Below are positions 17,738 to 26,112 of a DNA stretch of 64,000 nt, one piece after another. Location: the NCBI GenBank assembly GCA_964477525.1, contig CAYZHY010000002.1, positions 33,783 through 97,782 of the forward strand, in the 5' to 3' direction. Position numbers and translations under genes: made by a program. The DNA is from PCC-9228 sp964477525 (lineage in GTDB: Bacteria > Cyanobacteriota > Cyanobacteriia > Cyanobacteriales > PCC-9228). Position 1 is the stretch's first letter, and every line of letters starts with the position of its first letter. The notes under the pieces were generated by a model. The model was not told where the DNA came from. It did not search any database and saw only the letters and a list, made by a program, of their open reading frames with translations.

Positions 17738-18988
17738 TTATGCTGCTAGCATTTGACGGCGCAAATGGTCGATAGCGTAGCGAATGCTGGCATGGCGAAT
17801 CCAGCTTCGTTGGGAAGTTTCTCCAAAGCGATGTTGGATGCTTTTCACCGTGCCATCAGGAGCTGCCAAACCGATATATACCAACCCAACGGGTTTTTCT
17901 GACGTTCCCCCTCCAGGACCGGCAATGCCAGTTACGCTCAATCCCCAGTGGCTGCCAAAATGTTTTTGAACGCCCAAGGCCATTTGTTCGGCTATCGCAT
18001 CACTGACAGCTCCCTGGCTTTGCAAATCCTGTTGGGATATTTGTAGCAGGTTGCGTTTCACTTCGTTGCTATATGCCACGACGCCACCGAAAAAGACTGC
18101 CGAACATCCGGCGATTTCGGTTAGGGTTGCTCCTATGCCTCCTCCGGTACAAGATTCGGCTACTGCTAGGGTTTCCCCGCGCCTTTGCAATTGCTGTACC
18201 ACGACCCCTGGCAAAGTATCTTCGTCGCTACCAAAATAATGGGAACCGGCAATTTTTCGCACTTGCCGGGAAATGGGTTCGATAACTTTCAAAGCTTCTG
18301 CTTCGCTGGCAGAGCGTGCCGAAATGCGCAACCGTACTTCTCCCATGCTGGCATAGGGAGCCACGGTGGGATTGTCCATTTGCAACAAATCCGCCACTTT
18401 TTCTGCCAAAGTCGATTCGGGAATTCCCCAAAACTTTAGCACTTGGCTATAGATAATTTCTTGGCCCCAACCCAGCGATCGCAAAAAATCCACCGCCGTA
18501 TCGTGCCACATGCGCTCTAATTCCCGAGGAACGCCAGGAAACGTCAAAATGGTCAAATCTGATTTTGGCTGCCACATCATTCCCGGTGCCGTTCCCAGAG
18601 GATTGGGTAAAATTTGCGCCCCTTGGGGCAACCAAGCCTGTTTGCGATTGCTGGCCGACATGGAACGCCCGCGAGCTGCATATTTGCGCTGGATATCTTC
18701 CAAAACCTCCGGACGTTCTTCCAACGGCGTATCAAAAAATTCCGCCAACGTGGATACCGTCAAATCGTCTGGCGTTGGTCCCAAACCGCCCGTAATAATT
18801 AAAATCGAACTGCGATCGCTTGCCATCGCGATCGCATTTTTTAACCGCTGCGGATTATCTCCTACCACCGTCTGATAAAAATGCGGAATCCCTAAATTGG
18901 CTAACTGCTGCCCCAAAAAGCGAGAATTTGTATTGAGAATTTCTCCCAGCAGCAATTCCGTTCCTACGCAAATTACTTCCGCTGCCAT
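17738..18988 (-). CDS. cinA: CinA family protein (nicotinamide-nucleotide amidase type)
   Basis: Protein of 416 residues with the two usual domains. The N-terminal molybdopterin-binding-like (COG1058) domain opens EVICVGTELLLGEILNTNS and contains ITGGLGPTPDDLTV. The C-terminal CinA domain, from about residue 255, has ESCTGGGIGATLTEIAG and SVTGIAGPGGGTSEKPVG. In bacteria the C-terminal domain deamidates nicotinamide mononucleotide in pyridine-nucleotide recycling; the older competence label reflects gene neighbourhood in other species. It lies 42 bases downstream of the GlcNAc-1-phosphate transferase gene on the same strand. Confidence 0.93.
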   Translation of the reverse strand: MAAEVICVGTELLLGEILNTNSRFLGQQLANLGIPHFYQTVVGDNPQRLKNAIAMASDRSSILIITGGLGPTPDDLTVSTLAEFFDTPLEERPEVLEDIQRKYAARGRSMSASNRKQAWLPQGAQILPNPLGTAPGMMWQPKSDLTILTFPGVPRELERMWHDTAVDFLRSLGWGQEIIYSQVLKFWGIPESTLAEKVADLLQMDNPTVAPYASMGEVRLRISARSASEAEALKVIEPISRQVRKIAGSHYFGSDEDTLPGVVVQQLQRRGETLAVAESCTGGGIGATLTEIAGCSAVFFGGVVAYSNEVKRNLLQISQQDLQSQGAVSDAIAEQMALGVQKHFGSHWGLSVTGIAGPGGGTSEKPVGLVYIGLAAPDGTVKSIQHRFGETSQRSWIRHASIRYAIDHLRRQMLAA

Positions 18989-19030
18989 AAATTTTTTGCC
19001 TGACCTACTTTTGCCTGACCTACGCCACCA

Positions 19031-20149
19031 TCACGAACGATCTCTATTTTGCTGTCTGCCAGAGGTTGCTTGTTCCCGATTTCTCTGAGCGCGTACCCGT
19101 TGCCACACCTTCCAACACGTATAAAAAAGCAACAGCGTCGCCGCCAAAGCATAGGCGCGGCCGCTAGGCACTCCTGAAAAAGCCAGCGCCAGTCCCCCCA
19201 GCCATAGTGTTAAAGCATACATAAACAAAACCGTCAACCTTTGCGACAGTCCTGCCGCCAACAAGCGATGGTGTAAATGGCTGCGGTCTGCCAAAAAGGG
19301 AGACTTTCCGCTTTTTAACCGGGAAATAATCACCGCCGACATATCAGCAATGGGCAAAGCCAAAATTAAATACGGCAGCAAAACTGCCGTTACCGCCGTT
19401 CCTTTCAGCAAACCAATGACACCTACCCCAGCCAGGGTAAATCCCATATAGTACGCTCCTCCATCGCCCATAAAAATTTGTGCGGGATTGAAATTATAGC
19501 GCAAAAATCCCAAGGCACCTCCTGCCAAAGCCGCAGCAATCAAAGCTGCTGCCGGTTGTTCCATAAACAGGCTCACCACCAACATCACCACAGCCGCAAT
19601 GCCAGATACGCCAGCCGCCAATCCATCTATGCCATCGATCCAATTAATGGCATTTGCCATTCCCACCAACCAAACGGCCGTCAAAATAGCCCCCAACCAA
19701 TCGGGAAGCATTAGCAATTCCCCTCCAAACGGGTTGCTGATAAATTCAATGCGCACGCCTACAACCCAAGCTAGCAGGGCAACAACAACTTGTAAGAACA
19801 AACGGGTTAGCGGAGATAGATGGAATAAATCATCTGCCAAACCAATCAAAAAGAAGGCGAGACCGCCAATGGTCACGCCCCAAATTTCATATTCGGCTTT
19901 GGGACCGAGAAGGTTGCCCTGAGCATCGACAAATCCCCCCATCCACCAAACCATGAGTAAAGCCACCAAGGTTCCCACAAAAATGGAGATACCTCCCAAA
20001 CGGACGATGGGTTGCTGGTGGACTTTACGCCGGCTGGGTACGTCTACATAGCCACTGGCCATACCAATATGCTTCACAAGGGGGGTACTCCAAAGGACCA
20101 CCAGGTTGGATACCAGAAAAGCAACTAAGTGATAAATCTCTTGAGGCAT
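19031..20149 (-). CDS. Undecaprenyl-phosphate GlcNAc-1-phosphate transferase family (WecA/TagO/MraY-like)
   Basis: Polytopic membrane protein of 372 residues, with about ten hydrophobic segments. It transfers a sugar-1-phosphate from a UDP-sugar to undecaprenyl phosphate, the first membrane step of surface-polysaccharide assembly. Diagnostic cytoplasmic motifs are GLADDLFHLSP (DDxx), NAINWIDGIDGLAAG, MGDGGAYYMGF, and the C-terminal DRSHLHHRLLAAG typical of the WecA/TagO branch. The sugar is most likely GlcNAc, by family. It sits between glyA and cinA on one strand, probably as one operon. Confidence 0.9.
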   Translation of the reverse strand: MPQEIYHLVAFLVSNLVVLWSTPLVKHIGMASGYVDVPSRRKVHQQPIVRLGGISIFVGTLVALLMVWWMGGFVDAQGNLLGPKAEYEIWGVTIGGLAFFLIGLADDLFHLSPLTRLFLQVVVALLAWVVGVRIEFISNPFGGELLMLPDWLGAILTAVWLVGMANAINWIDGIDGLAAGVSGIAAVVMLVVSLFMEQPAAALIAAALAGGALGFLRYNFNPAQIFMGDGGAYYMGFTLAGVGVIGLLKGTAVTAVLLPYLILALPIADMSAVIISRLKSGKSPFLADRSHLHHRLLAAGLSQRLTVLFMYALTLWLGGLALAFSGVPSGRAYALAATLLLFYTCWKVWQRVRAQRNREQATSGRQQNRDRS

Positions 20150-20299
20150 TTGTGAAGGGAAACGATCGGGCTAAGCTGGGCAGCAGACCTTATTGTAACC
20201 GCAAGGATATGGAAATGCCGATGCCGACAAACGGGGAAAAGCCAGCTTTTTGGCCGGCCTTTGACCCGCTAGCTATGGATAGCTACTGTAGGGGACCTT

Positions 20300-21583
20300 T
20301 TAGGCAGGAGTTGCTACAGGCATGCTTAGATGGGGATACAGAGGGAAGCGATCGCACAAGTTGGCCACTCGTTGGCGACAATCAGTTTTTACCGATTCAT
20401 CCTCTGGATTCAACAGCATATCGGCAATAATATTGGCAATTTCGATAAATTCATCGGTCCCCATGCCACGGGTGGTCACCGCTGGCGTTCCCAAACGCAA
20501 ACCGCTGGTCACAAAGGGAGATTCCGGATCGAACGGCACCGTGTTTTTGTTGGCAGTGATATTGGCTTCGCTCACCAACTTATCAGCCCGTTTGCCGGTC
20601 ATGCCGATGCTGCGCAAATCTACCAAAACCAAGTGGTTGTCGGTGCCACTGGAAACGGTATCCAGTCCCCGTTGTTGTAACTGACCGGCTAAAGCCCTGG
20701 CATTGTCAATGATTTGAGCGGCATAGGCTTTAAATTCCGGTTTCAAGGCTTCCCCAAAGGCAACGGCTTTACCGGCAATGACATGCTCTAAGGGACCGCC
20801 TTGGCTGCCTGGAAATACAGCTTTATCGAATTTTTTGCCAAGTTCCAAATCGTTGGTCAAAATCAGACCGCCACGGGGACCACGCAGGGTTTTATGGGTG
20901 GTGGTGGTGACCACATGGCAATGGGGAATGGGATTGGGATGGTGGCCGGCGGCTACCAAACCAGCAATATGGGCAATATCTGCTAGCAGATAGGCTCCCA
21001 CTTCGTCGGCAATTTCCCGAAATTTGGCAAAGTCAATGGTGCGGGGATACGCCGAGTAGCCGCAAATAATCATTTTGGGCTGGTGTTTTTTGGCTAAAGC
21101 CCGCACTTCGTCGTAATCTAACTGTCCGGTTTCGGCATTGACACCATAGTGTTCTACGTGGAACCATTTGCCGGAAACGTTAACGGGAGAACCGTGGGTT
21201 AGATGTCCGCCGTGGGACAGATCCATCCCCATGATGGTATCTCCTGGTTTGAGCAGGGCCAAAAATACAGCAAAGTTGGCTTGAGCTCCAGAGTGTGGTT
21301 GAACGTTGGCATGGGCCGCACCAAACAGTTCTTTGGCCCGCTCGATGGCCAAACTCTCTACTTCGTCAATGAATTCACAACCACCGTAGTACCGTTTGCC
21401 GGGCAAGCCTTCTGCATATTTATTTGTTAGTACAGAACCTTGAGCGGCTAGCACCGCAGCCGATGTAAAATTTTCGCTGGCAATTAATTCTAAGTGTTGG
21501 CGTTGGCGTTGCAGTTCTTTATCGAGCAGTTCGGTTACGACTGGATCGGTTTCGCCTAGAAAATCTAAGTTGGTTTTAGTCAC
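20300..21583 (-). CDS. glyA: Serine hydroxymethyltransferase
   Basis: PLP enzyme of 427 residues that interconverts serine and glycine and loads tetrahydrofolate with a one-carbon unit. The cofactor lysine is in VTTTTHKTLRGPRGG at about residue 230. SENFTSAAVLAAQGS and NKYAEGLPGKRYYGG are family hallmarks. In cyanobacteria it serves glycine cleavage, photorespiration and one-carbon supply. GGAGGAAG precedes the start. The 5' leader has a 10-bp stem (listed separately). The two genes downstream on the same strand are a GlcNAc-1-P transferase and cinA. Confidence 0.97.
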   Translation of the reverse strand: MTKTNLDFLGETDPVVTELLDKELQRQRQHLELIASENFTSAAVLAAQGSVLTNKYAEGLPGKRYYGGCEFIDEVESLAIERAKELFGAAHANVQPHSGAQANFAVFLALLKPGDTIMGMDLSHGGHLTHGSPVNVSGKWFHVEHYGVNAETGQLDYDEVRALAKKHQPKMIICGYSAYPRTIDFAKFREIADEVGAYLLADIAHIAGLVAAGHHPNPIPHCHVVTTTTHKTLRGPRGGLILTNDLELGKKFDKAVFPGSQGGPLEHVIAGKAVAFGEALKPEFKAYAAQIIDNARALAGQLQQRGLDTVSSGTDNHLVLVDLRSIGMTGKRADKLVSEANITANKNTVPFDPESPFVTSGLRLGTPAVTTRGMGTDEFIEIANIIADMLLNPEDESVKTDCRQRVANLCDRFPLYPHLSMPVATPA

Positions 21584-21614
21584 AGAGTGTCTTCCTCCGT
21601 CTTGAATTCGTCAC

Positions 21615-21676
21615 AACCGACGCTATGGGTCTATTGCAGGTTAAACCTTGAGGGGTCGTTTTCCCCAGCGTCGGTT
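21615..21676 (-). promoter_or_regulatory. Structured leader of glyA
   Basis: A 10-bp perfect stem AACCGACGCT / AGCGTCGGTT encloses 42 bases that can form inner hairpins (GGGG with CCCC and AGGTT with AACCT, read on the glyA strand). It ends 31 bases before the glyA start. It matches no glycine, SAM, THF or ZTP riboswitch motif that I can recognise. Confidence 0.5.
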
Positions 21677-21857
21677 CTGGCTCCCCAGGGTTTTACTATA
21701 CCTCTATTTCCGTCCGGAACGAACGCGATTTCTTTCGGGAAACCACTTTTTAGATTTTTGTGTACTCGGTTTTCCCTGCCCGAATCTCCCTTTTGTCTTG
21801 GCTTACAATGGAATTAAGCAGAAATATTTTTTTTACACAGTTAAGGAGAAACGGGTT

Positions 21858-22061
21858 ATGTTGGTTATTTTAATGGACGATCGCATTGTTTCCCCACAAA
21901 AAGTCTGTTCGAGTTGTCTCATGGCAAACGAACACGGTCAACCCCGTTGGCGGCAAGGACGACTTAGCTGCGGACATCCGATTCGCAAGTTGACCGAACA
22001 CCAGGCTGACCAGTACGAATGTCAAATGGGTTTTCGCATCGCCTCGATTGATTCTCTGTAG
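21858..22061 (+). CDS. Small cysteine-containing protein, 67 residues
   Basis: Begins MLVILMDDRIVSPQKVCSSC; AAGGAG lies nine bases before the ATG. Four cysteines, CSSC, then one in LSCGHPIRKL and one in YECQMGF, with a His beside the third, could bind one zinc ion. I recall similar short proteins in other cyanobacteria, all of unknown function. It is divergent from glyA and lies 200 bases before the Tic20 gene on the same strand. Confidence 0.7.
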   Translation: MLVILMDDRIVSPQKVCSSCLMANEHGQPRWRQGRLSCGHPIRKLTEHQADQYECQMGFRIASIDSL

Positions 22062-22261
22062 GGGCAGCTGATGCCCTCGTTGGCAGGTGGAGCCTTCAGA
22101 AAGGGGAAGGCAATGGACCGGAATACCATTGGCACTGCTTGTAGAGATTGGGTCGGTTGCTGGGAAGTTGGCATCCTCGCTGAAATCCGCTGGAAACTGC
22201 GTTATTGTAAAATTTGTATATATCAATTGTCTTTTGCTTGGCATTTTGAGGAGAAAAACTT

Positions 22262-22741
22262 ATGACTTGGCGCCAATCGACAACTCCAGGACAACGGATT
22301 CTTGCCTGCCTTCCCTATTTGTTGCCTCTTTTGGTAGTGACAGCACGCTTTAGCACACCTTTACTCAGCCAATTTCCATTTCTGCAAGTTTTCTTTATTC
22401 CCATACTTCCTTTATTGCAAATATACCGTGTAATTCCTTTCGCTTCGTTGATTGCTTTTGTTGCATTAATTTTTCTGGTGGTTAGAAATACCAATATTGC
22501 TCATTTTATCCGCTTTAACACCATGCAGGCGATTTTGCTAGATATTGGTTTAATTTTATCTAGCTTGCTTGTGACATTGCTCATCGAGCCTATAAACAAT
22601 CAGTTGCTCCAGGATACTCTAGAGAATACCATTTTCCTGGGTGTGGTTGCTGCTGTGGTGTTCAGCGTTGTGCAGTCTCTGCGCGGTTTGTATGCAGAAA
22701 TTCCCACGATTTCCGATGCGGCATACCTACAAGTACGTTAA
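22262..22741 (+). CDS. Tic20 family membrane protein
   Basis: Protein of 159 residues with four hydrophobic helices and short loops. The segments RILACLPYLLPLL and HFIRFNTMQAILLDI are typical of cyanobacterial relatives of chloroplast Tic20, a component of the inner-envelope import complex. The role of the bacterial forms is not settled. GAGGAG lies eight bases upstream of the ATG. It is convergent with the fumarylacetoacetase-family gene, with 37 bases between the two stops. Confidence 0.85.
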   Translation: MTWRQSTTPGQRILACLPYLLPLLVVTARFSTPLLSQFPFLQVFFIPILPLLQIYRVIPFASLIAFVALIFLVVRNTNIAHFIRFNTMQAILLDIGLILSSLLVTLLIEPINNQLLQDTLENTIFLGVVAAVVFSVVQSLRGLYAEIPTISDAAYLQVR

Positions 22742-22778
22742 TTTGGTCGCTATAAGGATAGCCAAAAGTGACTGTTCG

Positions 22779-23558
22779 CTAGCTAGGTTTGGCTACCACA
22801 AAATTTTCTAAAGACCCGATACCTTCGATGTCTATCCGCACGCGATCGCCTACTTGCATGGATCCAACGCCCGCTGGCGTGCCGGTTAAAATTACATCTC
22901 CAGGCAATAAGGTCATAATCTGGCTGATATAGGCGACTAAATTTTCCGGGGCAAAAATCATTTCATCAATGGATGCCGATTGCACCGGTTGTGGGTTGCC
23001 GCTAAAAAAGGTTTGCAGTTGTGCTCCCGGGCTAATTTCGCGCACGATCCAAGGTCCGAGCGGACAAAAGGTATCGAATCCTTTGGCCCGGGTCCACTGA
23101 CTGTCTTTTTGCTGCAAATCCCTGGCGGTGACATCGTTGGCAATGGTATATCCCCAAATTTTTCCTGGGGCGGCTTCTAGAGGACAATCGATACAGGTAC
23201 CGCCAACAATCAATGCCAGTTCCCCTTCGTAATCCAGCTGTTGCGATTGCGGTGGATATTGAATGGCAGCATGGGTAGCGATCGCGGTGGTGGGTGGTTT
23301 GAGAAACAACAACGGCTCTTGAGGCAGCGAACTTCCCATTTCTTCAGCATGTTGGGGATAGTTTTTGCCCACAGCTACGATTTTAGAAGGACGACAAGGC
23401 GCTAGGAGTTCGTAGGTATCTGGCTCTAGCTGCAACTCGGTTGGTTGTCCTTTCATCCAGGGAGGGGCATCCAGTACCTTAACCCCTAAATCTGGCTGTA
23501 AGGAACCGTAGTAAATTTTTTCTTCTGGGGTTTTGACTCGAACGTAGCGTTGTACCAT
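22779..23558 (-). CDS. Fumarylacetoacetate hydrolase family protein
   Basis: Protein of 259 residues. After about 70 N-terminal residues comes the catalytic FAH domain: KIVAVGKNYPQHAEEMG, PLLFLKPPTTAIATH, DYEGELALIVGG (metal-binding Glu), GYTIANDVTARDLQ and VILTGTPAGVGSMQVGD. Members are hydratases, decarboxylases or acylpyruvate hydrolases with a divalent metal, and the substrate cannot be read from the sequence. The ATG is preferred over a TTG one codon earlier. No catabolic partner genes are nearby. Confidence 0.9.
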   Translation of the reverse strand: MVQRYVRVKTPEEKIYYGSLQPDLGVKVLDAPPWMKGQPTELQLEPDTYELLAPCRPSKIVAVGKNYPQHAEEMGSSLPQEPLLFLKPPTTAIATHAAIQYPPQSQQLDYEGELALIVGGTCIDCPLEAAPGKIWGYTIANDVTARDLQQKDSQWTRAKGFDTFCPLGPWIVREISPGAQLQTFFSGNPQPVQSASIDEMIFAPENLVAYISQIMTLLPGDVILTGTPAGVGSMQVGDRVRIDIEGIGSLENFVVAKPS

Positions 23559-23766
23559 CAATCTATTCTACACTAATAAGTGCTGAAATCAAGGCTTTTG
23601 GGGGCTGGGCGTGGCTTATCGAACTCTCTATGCCCGAGGGTAATGGGCGAAACCAGCAAAAACATACAAACGATACCAAACATACTAGATAGTTTGGGGA
23701 TAGAGATCCTTGGAAAAGGAACTAAAAATAGTGTACAATTAAAGGCTTGCTATATTGTAAATCCTT

Positions 23767-23812
23767 GCTGTTTCTTTCACTGGGTCGCTGGTTATTGACC
23801 GCTAGAAACAGC
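23767..23812 (+). promoter_or_regulatory. Hairpin in the rpsF leader
   Basis: 9-bp stem GCTGTTTCT / AGAAACAGC capped by a region with GACCGC, ending 26 bases before the rpsF start. The position and the CCG motif recall the S6:S18-binding autoregulatory leaders known in other bacteria; this is only an inference. Confidence 0.4.
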
Positions 23813-23838
23813 CGCCGAGACCAAAGGGAGGTAATTCC

Positions 23839-24198
23839 ATGACAAGATACTACGAAACCATGTATATCCTGCGCCCCGATTTGGGTGAAGAACGGGTGCA
23901 GCAATCCATTGAGAAGTATGAAAATATCCTGCGCGAACAGGGAGCCACAGCCATCGAAAGCCAGCATCGCGGCAAACGGCGTTTGGCTTACGAAATCCAA
24001 AGACATCGCGAAGGAATTTACATTCAACTCAACTACGAAGGGCAAGGCGCAGAAGTAGCTCCCCTAGAGCGGGCTATGCGTATAAGCGAAGAAGTAATTC
24101 GTTACCTGACTGTCAAGCAGGACAAACCTGCCTCTACTTCCGAAACAGAAACACCGGAAACTCCCGGGGAAGCGGCGGCAACAGAAGCTGCCAGCTAG
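23839..24198 (+). CDS. rpsF: 30S ribosomal protein S6
   Basis: S6 of 119 residues that binds 16S rRNA together with S18 in the platform of the small subunit. It opens TRYYETMYILRPDLGEE, with RGKRRLAYEIQRHREGIY in the middle. The C-terminal 20 residues are an acidic, Ala/Thr/Glu-rich tail, common in cyanobacterial S6. GGGAGG lies just before the ATG. rpsR is not adjacent. rplU and rpmA follow on the same strand after 140 bases that may hold their own promoter. Confidence 0.95.
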   Translation: MTRYYETMYILRPDLGEERVQQSIEKYENILREQGATAIESQHRGKRRLAYEIQRHREGIYIQLNYEGQGAEVAPLERAMRISEEVIRYLTVKQDKPASTSETETPETPGEAAATEAAS

Positions 24199-24338
24199 TT
24201 CTTGCTACAATTCCCAAAATGTGCTATAAATATGAATTTGGCTTTTGCTACTGCTCGGATCGGGTCTTATAAGCAAAATGCTGGCGAAGAAGTAGCAGGC
24301 AGCCAGCTACCTGTACGGCAAACAAAATTAACCCCACC

Positions 24339-24767
24339 ATGACTTACGCAATTATCGAAACTGGCGGCAAACAATTGTGCGTAGAACCTGGTAAATTCTA
24401 CGACGTAGAGAGGCTGAACTTAGAACCAGGAGAAACCCTAACCATTGACCGCGTATTGCTTGTGGAACATGAAGGCAATACCCACATCGGTCAACCTACT
24501 GTAGAAGGTGCTACTGTAGAAACAAAGGTTCTGGAACAACGTCGCGGACGCAAAATTATTGTGTTCAAAATGCACCGGAAAAAGAACTACCGGAAAAAAC
24601 AAGGGCACCGTCAAGAGTTGACGCGCCTGTTTGTTCAATCCATCAGTCTCAATGGAGAAACTCTCGCACAGGCAGAAGCCGAACCTGCTAGCGAACTCGA
24701 CCAAGAGCAGTTAGAAGATTCGGAAGTGCCTGAAATGGTAGAAGCGGCGGATTCCACAACCGAATAA
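24339..24767 (+). CDS. rplU: 50S ribosomal protein L21
   Basis: L21 of 142 residues. The core of about 105 residues has TYAIIETGGKQ, GRKIIVFKMHRKKNYRKKQGHRQ (short core KMHRKKNYRKKQGHRQ) and the terminal beta strand. An acidic extension of about 35 residues (EQLEDSEVPEMVEAADS) follows, as in some cyanobacteria. Gene order rplU-rpmA with 51 bases between them indicates one operon. Confidence 0.96.
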   Translation: MTYAIIETGGKQLCVEPGKFYDVERLNLEPGETLTIDRVLLVEHEGNTHIGQPTVEGATVETKVLEQRRGRKIIVFKMHRKKNYRKKQGHRQELTRLFVQSISLNGETLAQAEAEPASELDQEQLEDSEVPEMVEAADSTTE

Positions 24768-24818
24768 ATGGGCATAACTGTCTAACTTGATTTTCAGCGA
24801 GGCAATTAAGGAGAAACG

Positions 24819-25115
24819 ATGGCTCACAAGAAAGGAACAGGCAGTACTCGTAACGGTCGCGACTCAAATTCAAAACGCCTAGGAGTCAAGCGGTTTGGCG
24901 GTGAAGAAGTAAGAGCTGGCAATATTTTGATCCGCCAACGGGGAACCAAGTTCCACCCTGGTAAAAACGTTGGTCGCGGCAACGACGATACCCTATTTGC
25001 TCTCATTGATGGCGTTGTCACCTTTGAACGTCGTGGCAGAAGCCAGAAAAAAATTAGCGTTTATCCGCAACCGGAAACTGGCGTAACTTCCGAAATGCCA
25101 GCAGCATCTCGCTGA
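24819..25115 (+). CDS. rpmA: 50S ribosomal protein L27
   Basis: L27 of 98 residues; its N-terminus reaches the peptidyl transferase centre. It opens MAHKKGTGSTRNGRDSNSK directly, without the cleavable N-terminal extension of Firmicutes. GNILIRQRGTKFHPG is conserved. AAGGAG lies five bases before the ATG. A strong terminator ends the operon 26 bases after the stop. Confidence 0.97.
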   Translation: MAHKKGTGSTRNGRDSNSKRLGVKRFGGEEVRAGNILIRQRGTKFHPGKNVGRGNDDTLFALIDGVVTFERRGRSQKKISVYPQPETGVTSEMPAASR

Positions 25116-25141
25116 GGTGTGTAAATATTTGCTAATTTGAT

Positions 25142-25181
25142 TTCCCGCGATCGCAATGTCCGCGATCGCGGGAATTTTTTT
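25142..25181 (+). terminator. Intrinsic terminator of rplU-rpmA built from HIP1 octamers
   Basis: 13-bp perfect stem TTCCCGCGATCGC / GCGATCGCGGGAA with a 7-nt loop and seven T. Each arm contains a complete HIP1 octamer GCGATCGC, itself a palindrome. Confidence 0.9.
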
Positions 25182-25192
25182 GTTGGAGATGG

Positions 25193-25909
25193 TTATTGAG
25201 ATTGTTGCTGTGGTTGTGGGGATGGCGACTGCCAGCATCCTCGGTTACCCGCTCTATATCCAGATCCGCGCCATTGGGGAATGCCATTTTCATCCCGTAG
25301 CGTCACCACTTGGTCTTGATGGCGAATTTGGGAGGCAACGAGCTGTTCCGTACCGGCCAAATTAACGCGAGACCCGGTCACTTCAATGCGATCGCCAGCT
25401 TCCAGAGACGTCCCAGCTTCGTTCAAATACCAAGATGGACCCACACGCACGAGCATTGTCTCGGTTTGGGAGCCATTAGATGGTTGCAACCGCAAATGAA
25501 TCCCTTGTGGCATATTGCTGGTTTGATTTTGGTTGCCTACCCAATTGCGATTGGGGGTATAGCTCAGTTTTTCGCTAACCGTACCGCGAATCGTTTCTAC
25601 TGTCGCCGGATTGTACATACGACCGGAATCGTTGCCAGAACCATATCCGCGATCGTGATGGGGACCGCGACCGCGATCGGAACCGCGACCGGGTCCACGA
25701 CCGGGTCCACGACCGCGACCGGGACCGCGACCACCACCAGGACAAGCCGTAGGTTGCTGGGCTAGAGTTGGTGTAGTAGAACCCGACATACCTTCGCTAT
25801 TGCTATTGCTGAGAGCAATAGTGGGCGCTATATCCCAAATCCATCCAGTCAGACCAACGACAGTTGCTCCTAGGAAAAGTTTTTGCAGGATGCGATTGTT
25901 ACTCATCAT
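25193..25909 (-). CDS. Exported Gly/Arg-rich protein with an OB-fold-like domain
   Basis: Protein of 238 residues. An N-terminal hydrophobic segment (LFLGATVVGLTGWIW) looks like a signal peptide or anchor. Residues about 57-85 are a GRGPGRG repeat region. The C-terminal domain, from about residue 103, has the pattern TVETIRGTVSEKL, GIHLRLQ, LVRVGPSWYLNE, GDRIEVTGSRVN and VTLRDENGIPQW, found in a widespread family of exported beta-barrel proteins often labelled DNA-binding. A metal- or anion-related role has been proposed for relatives, but I cannot support one here. It is convergent with rpmA. Confidence 0.8.
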   Translation of the reverse strand: MMSNNRILQKLFLGATVVGLTGWIWDIAPTIALSNSNSEGMSGSTTPTLAQQPTACPGGGRGPGRGRGPGRGPGRGSDRGRGPHHDRGYGSGNDSGRMYNPATVETIRGTVSEKLSYTPNRNWVGNQNQTSNMPQGIHLRLQPSNGSQTETMLVRVGPSWYLNEAGTSLEAGDRIEVTGSRVNLAGTEQLVASQIRHQDQVVTLRDENGIPQWRGSGYRAGNRGCWQSPSPQPQQQSQ

Positions 25910-26112
25910 TCCCTCCTTGTTCAGCTGGCTTTTATCTTTCTATATTTATATTTCTTTATTTTTATATTAAAATCTCCCCTTACCTGTAGAGTCAAGGGAC
26001 AGCAACGAAAATTCATTTAAAATAATGAAACCATACAGAGTAGATCCAGCACGATCTGGGATTCCATATTTATGGTATGTCTGAGAATGACGTGTTTGGA
26101 AAAAATTTAATT

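Noticed and set aside
21615..21676. Glycine or ZTP riboswitch before glyA
   Set aside because: The conserved cores of both classes are absent, although a clear stem is present.
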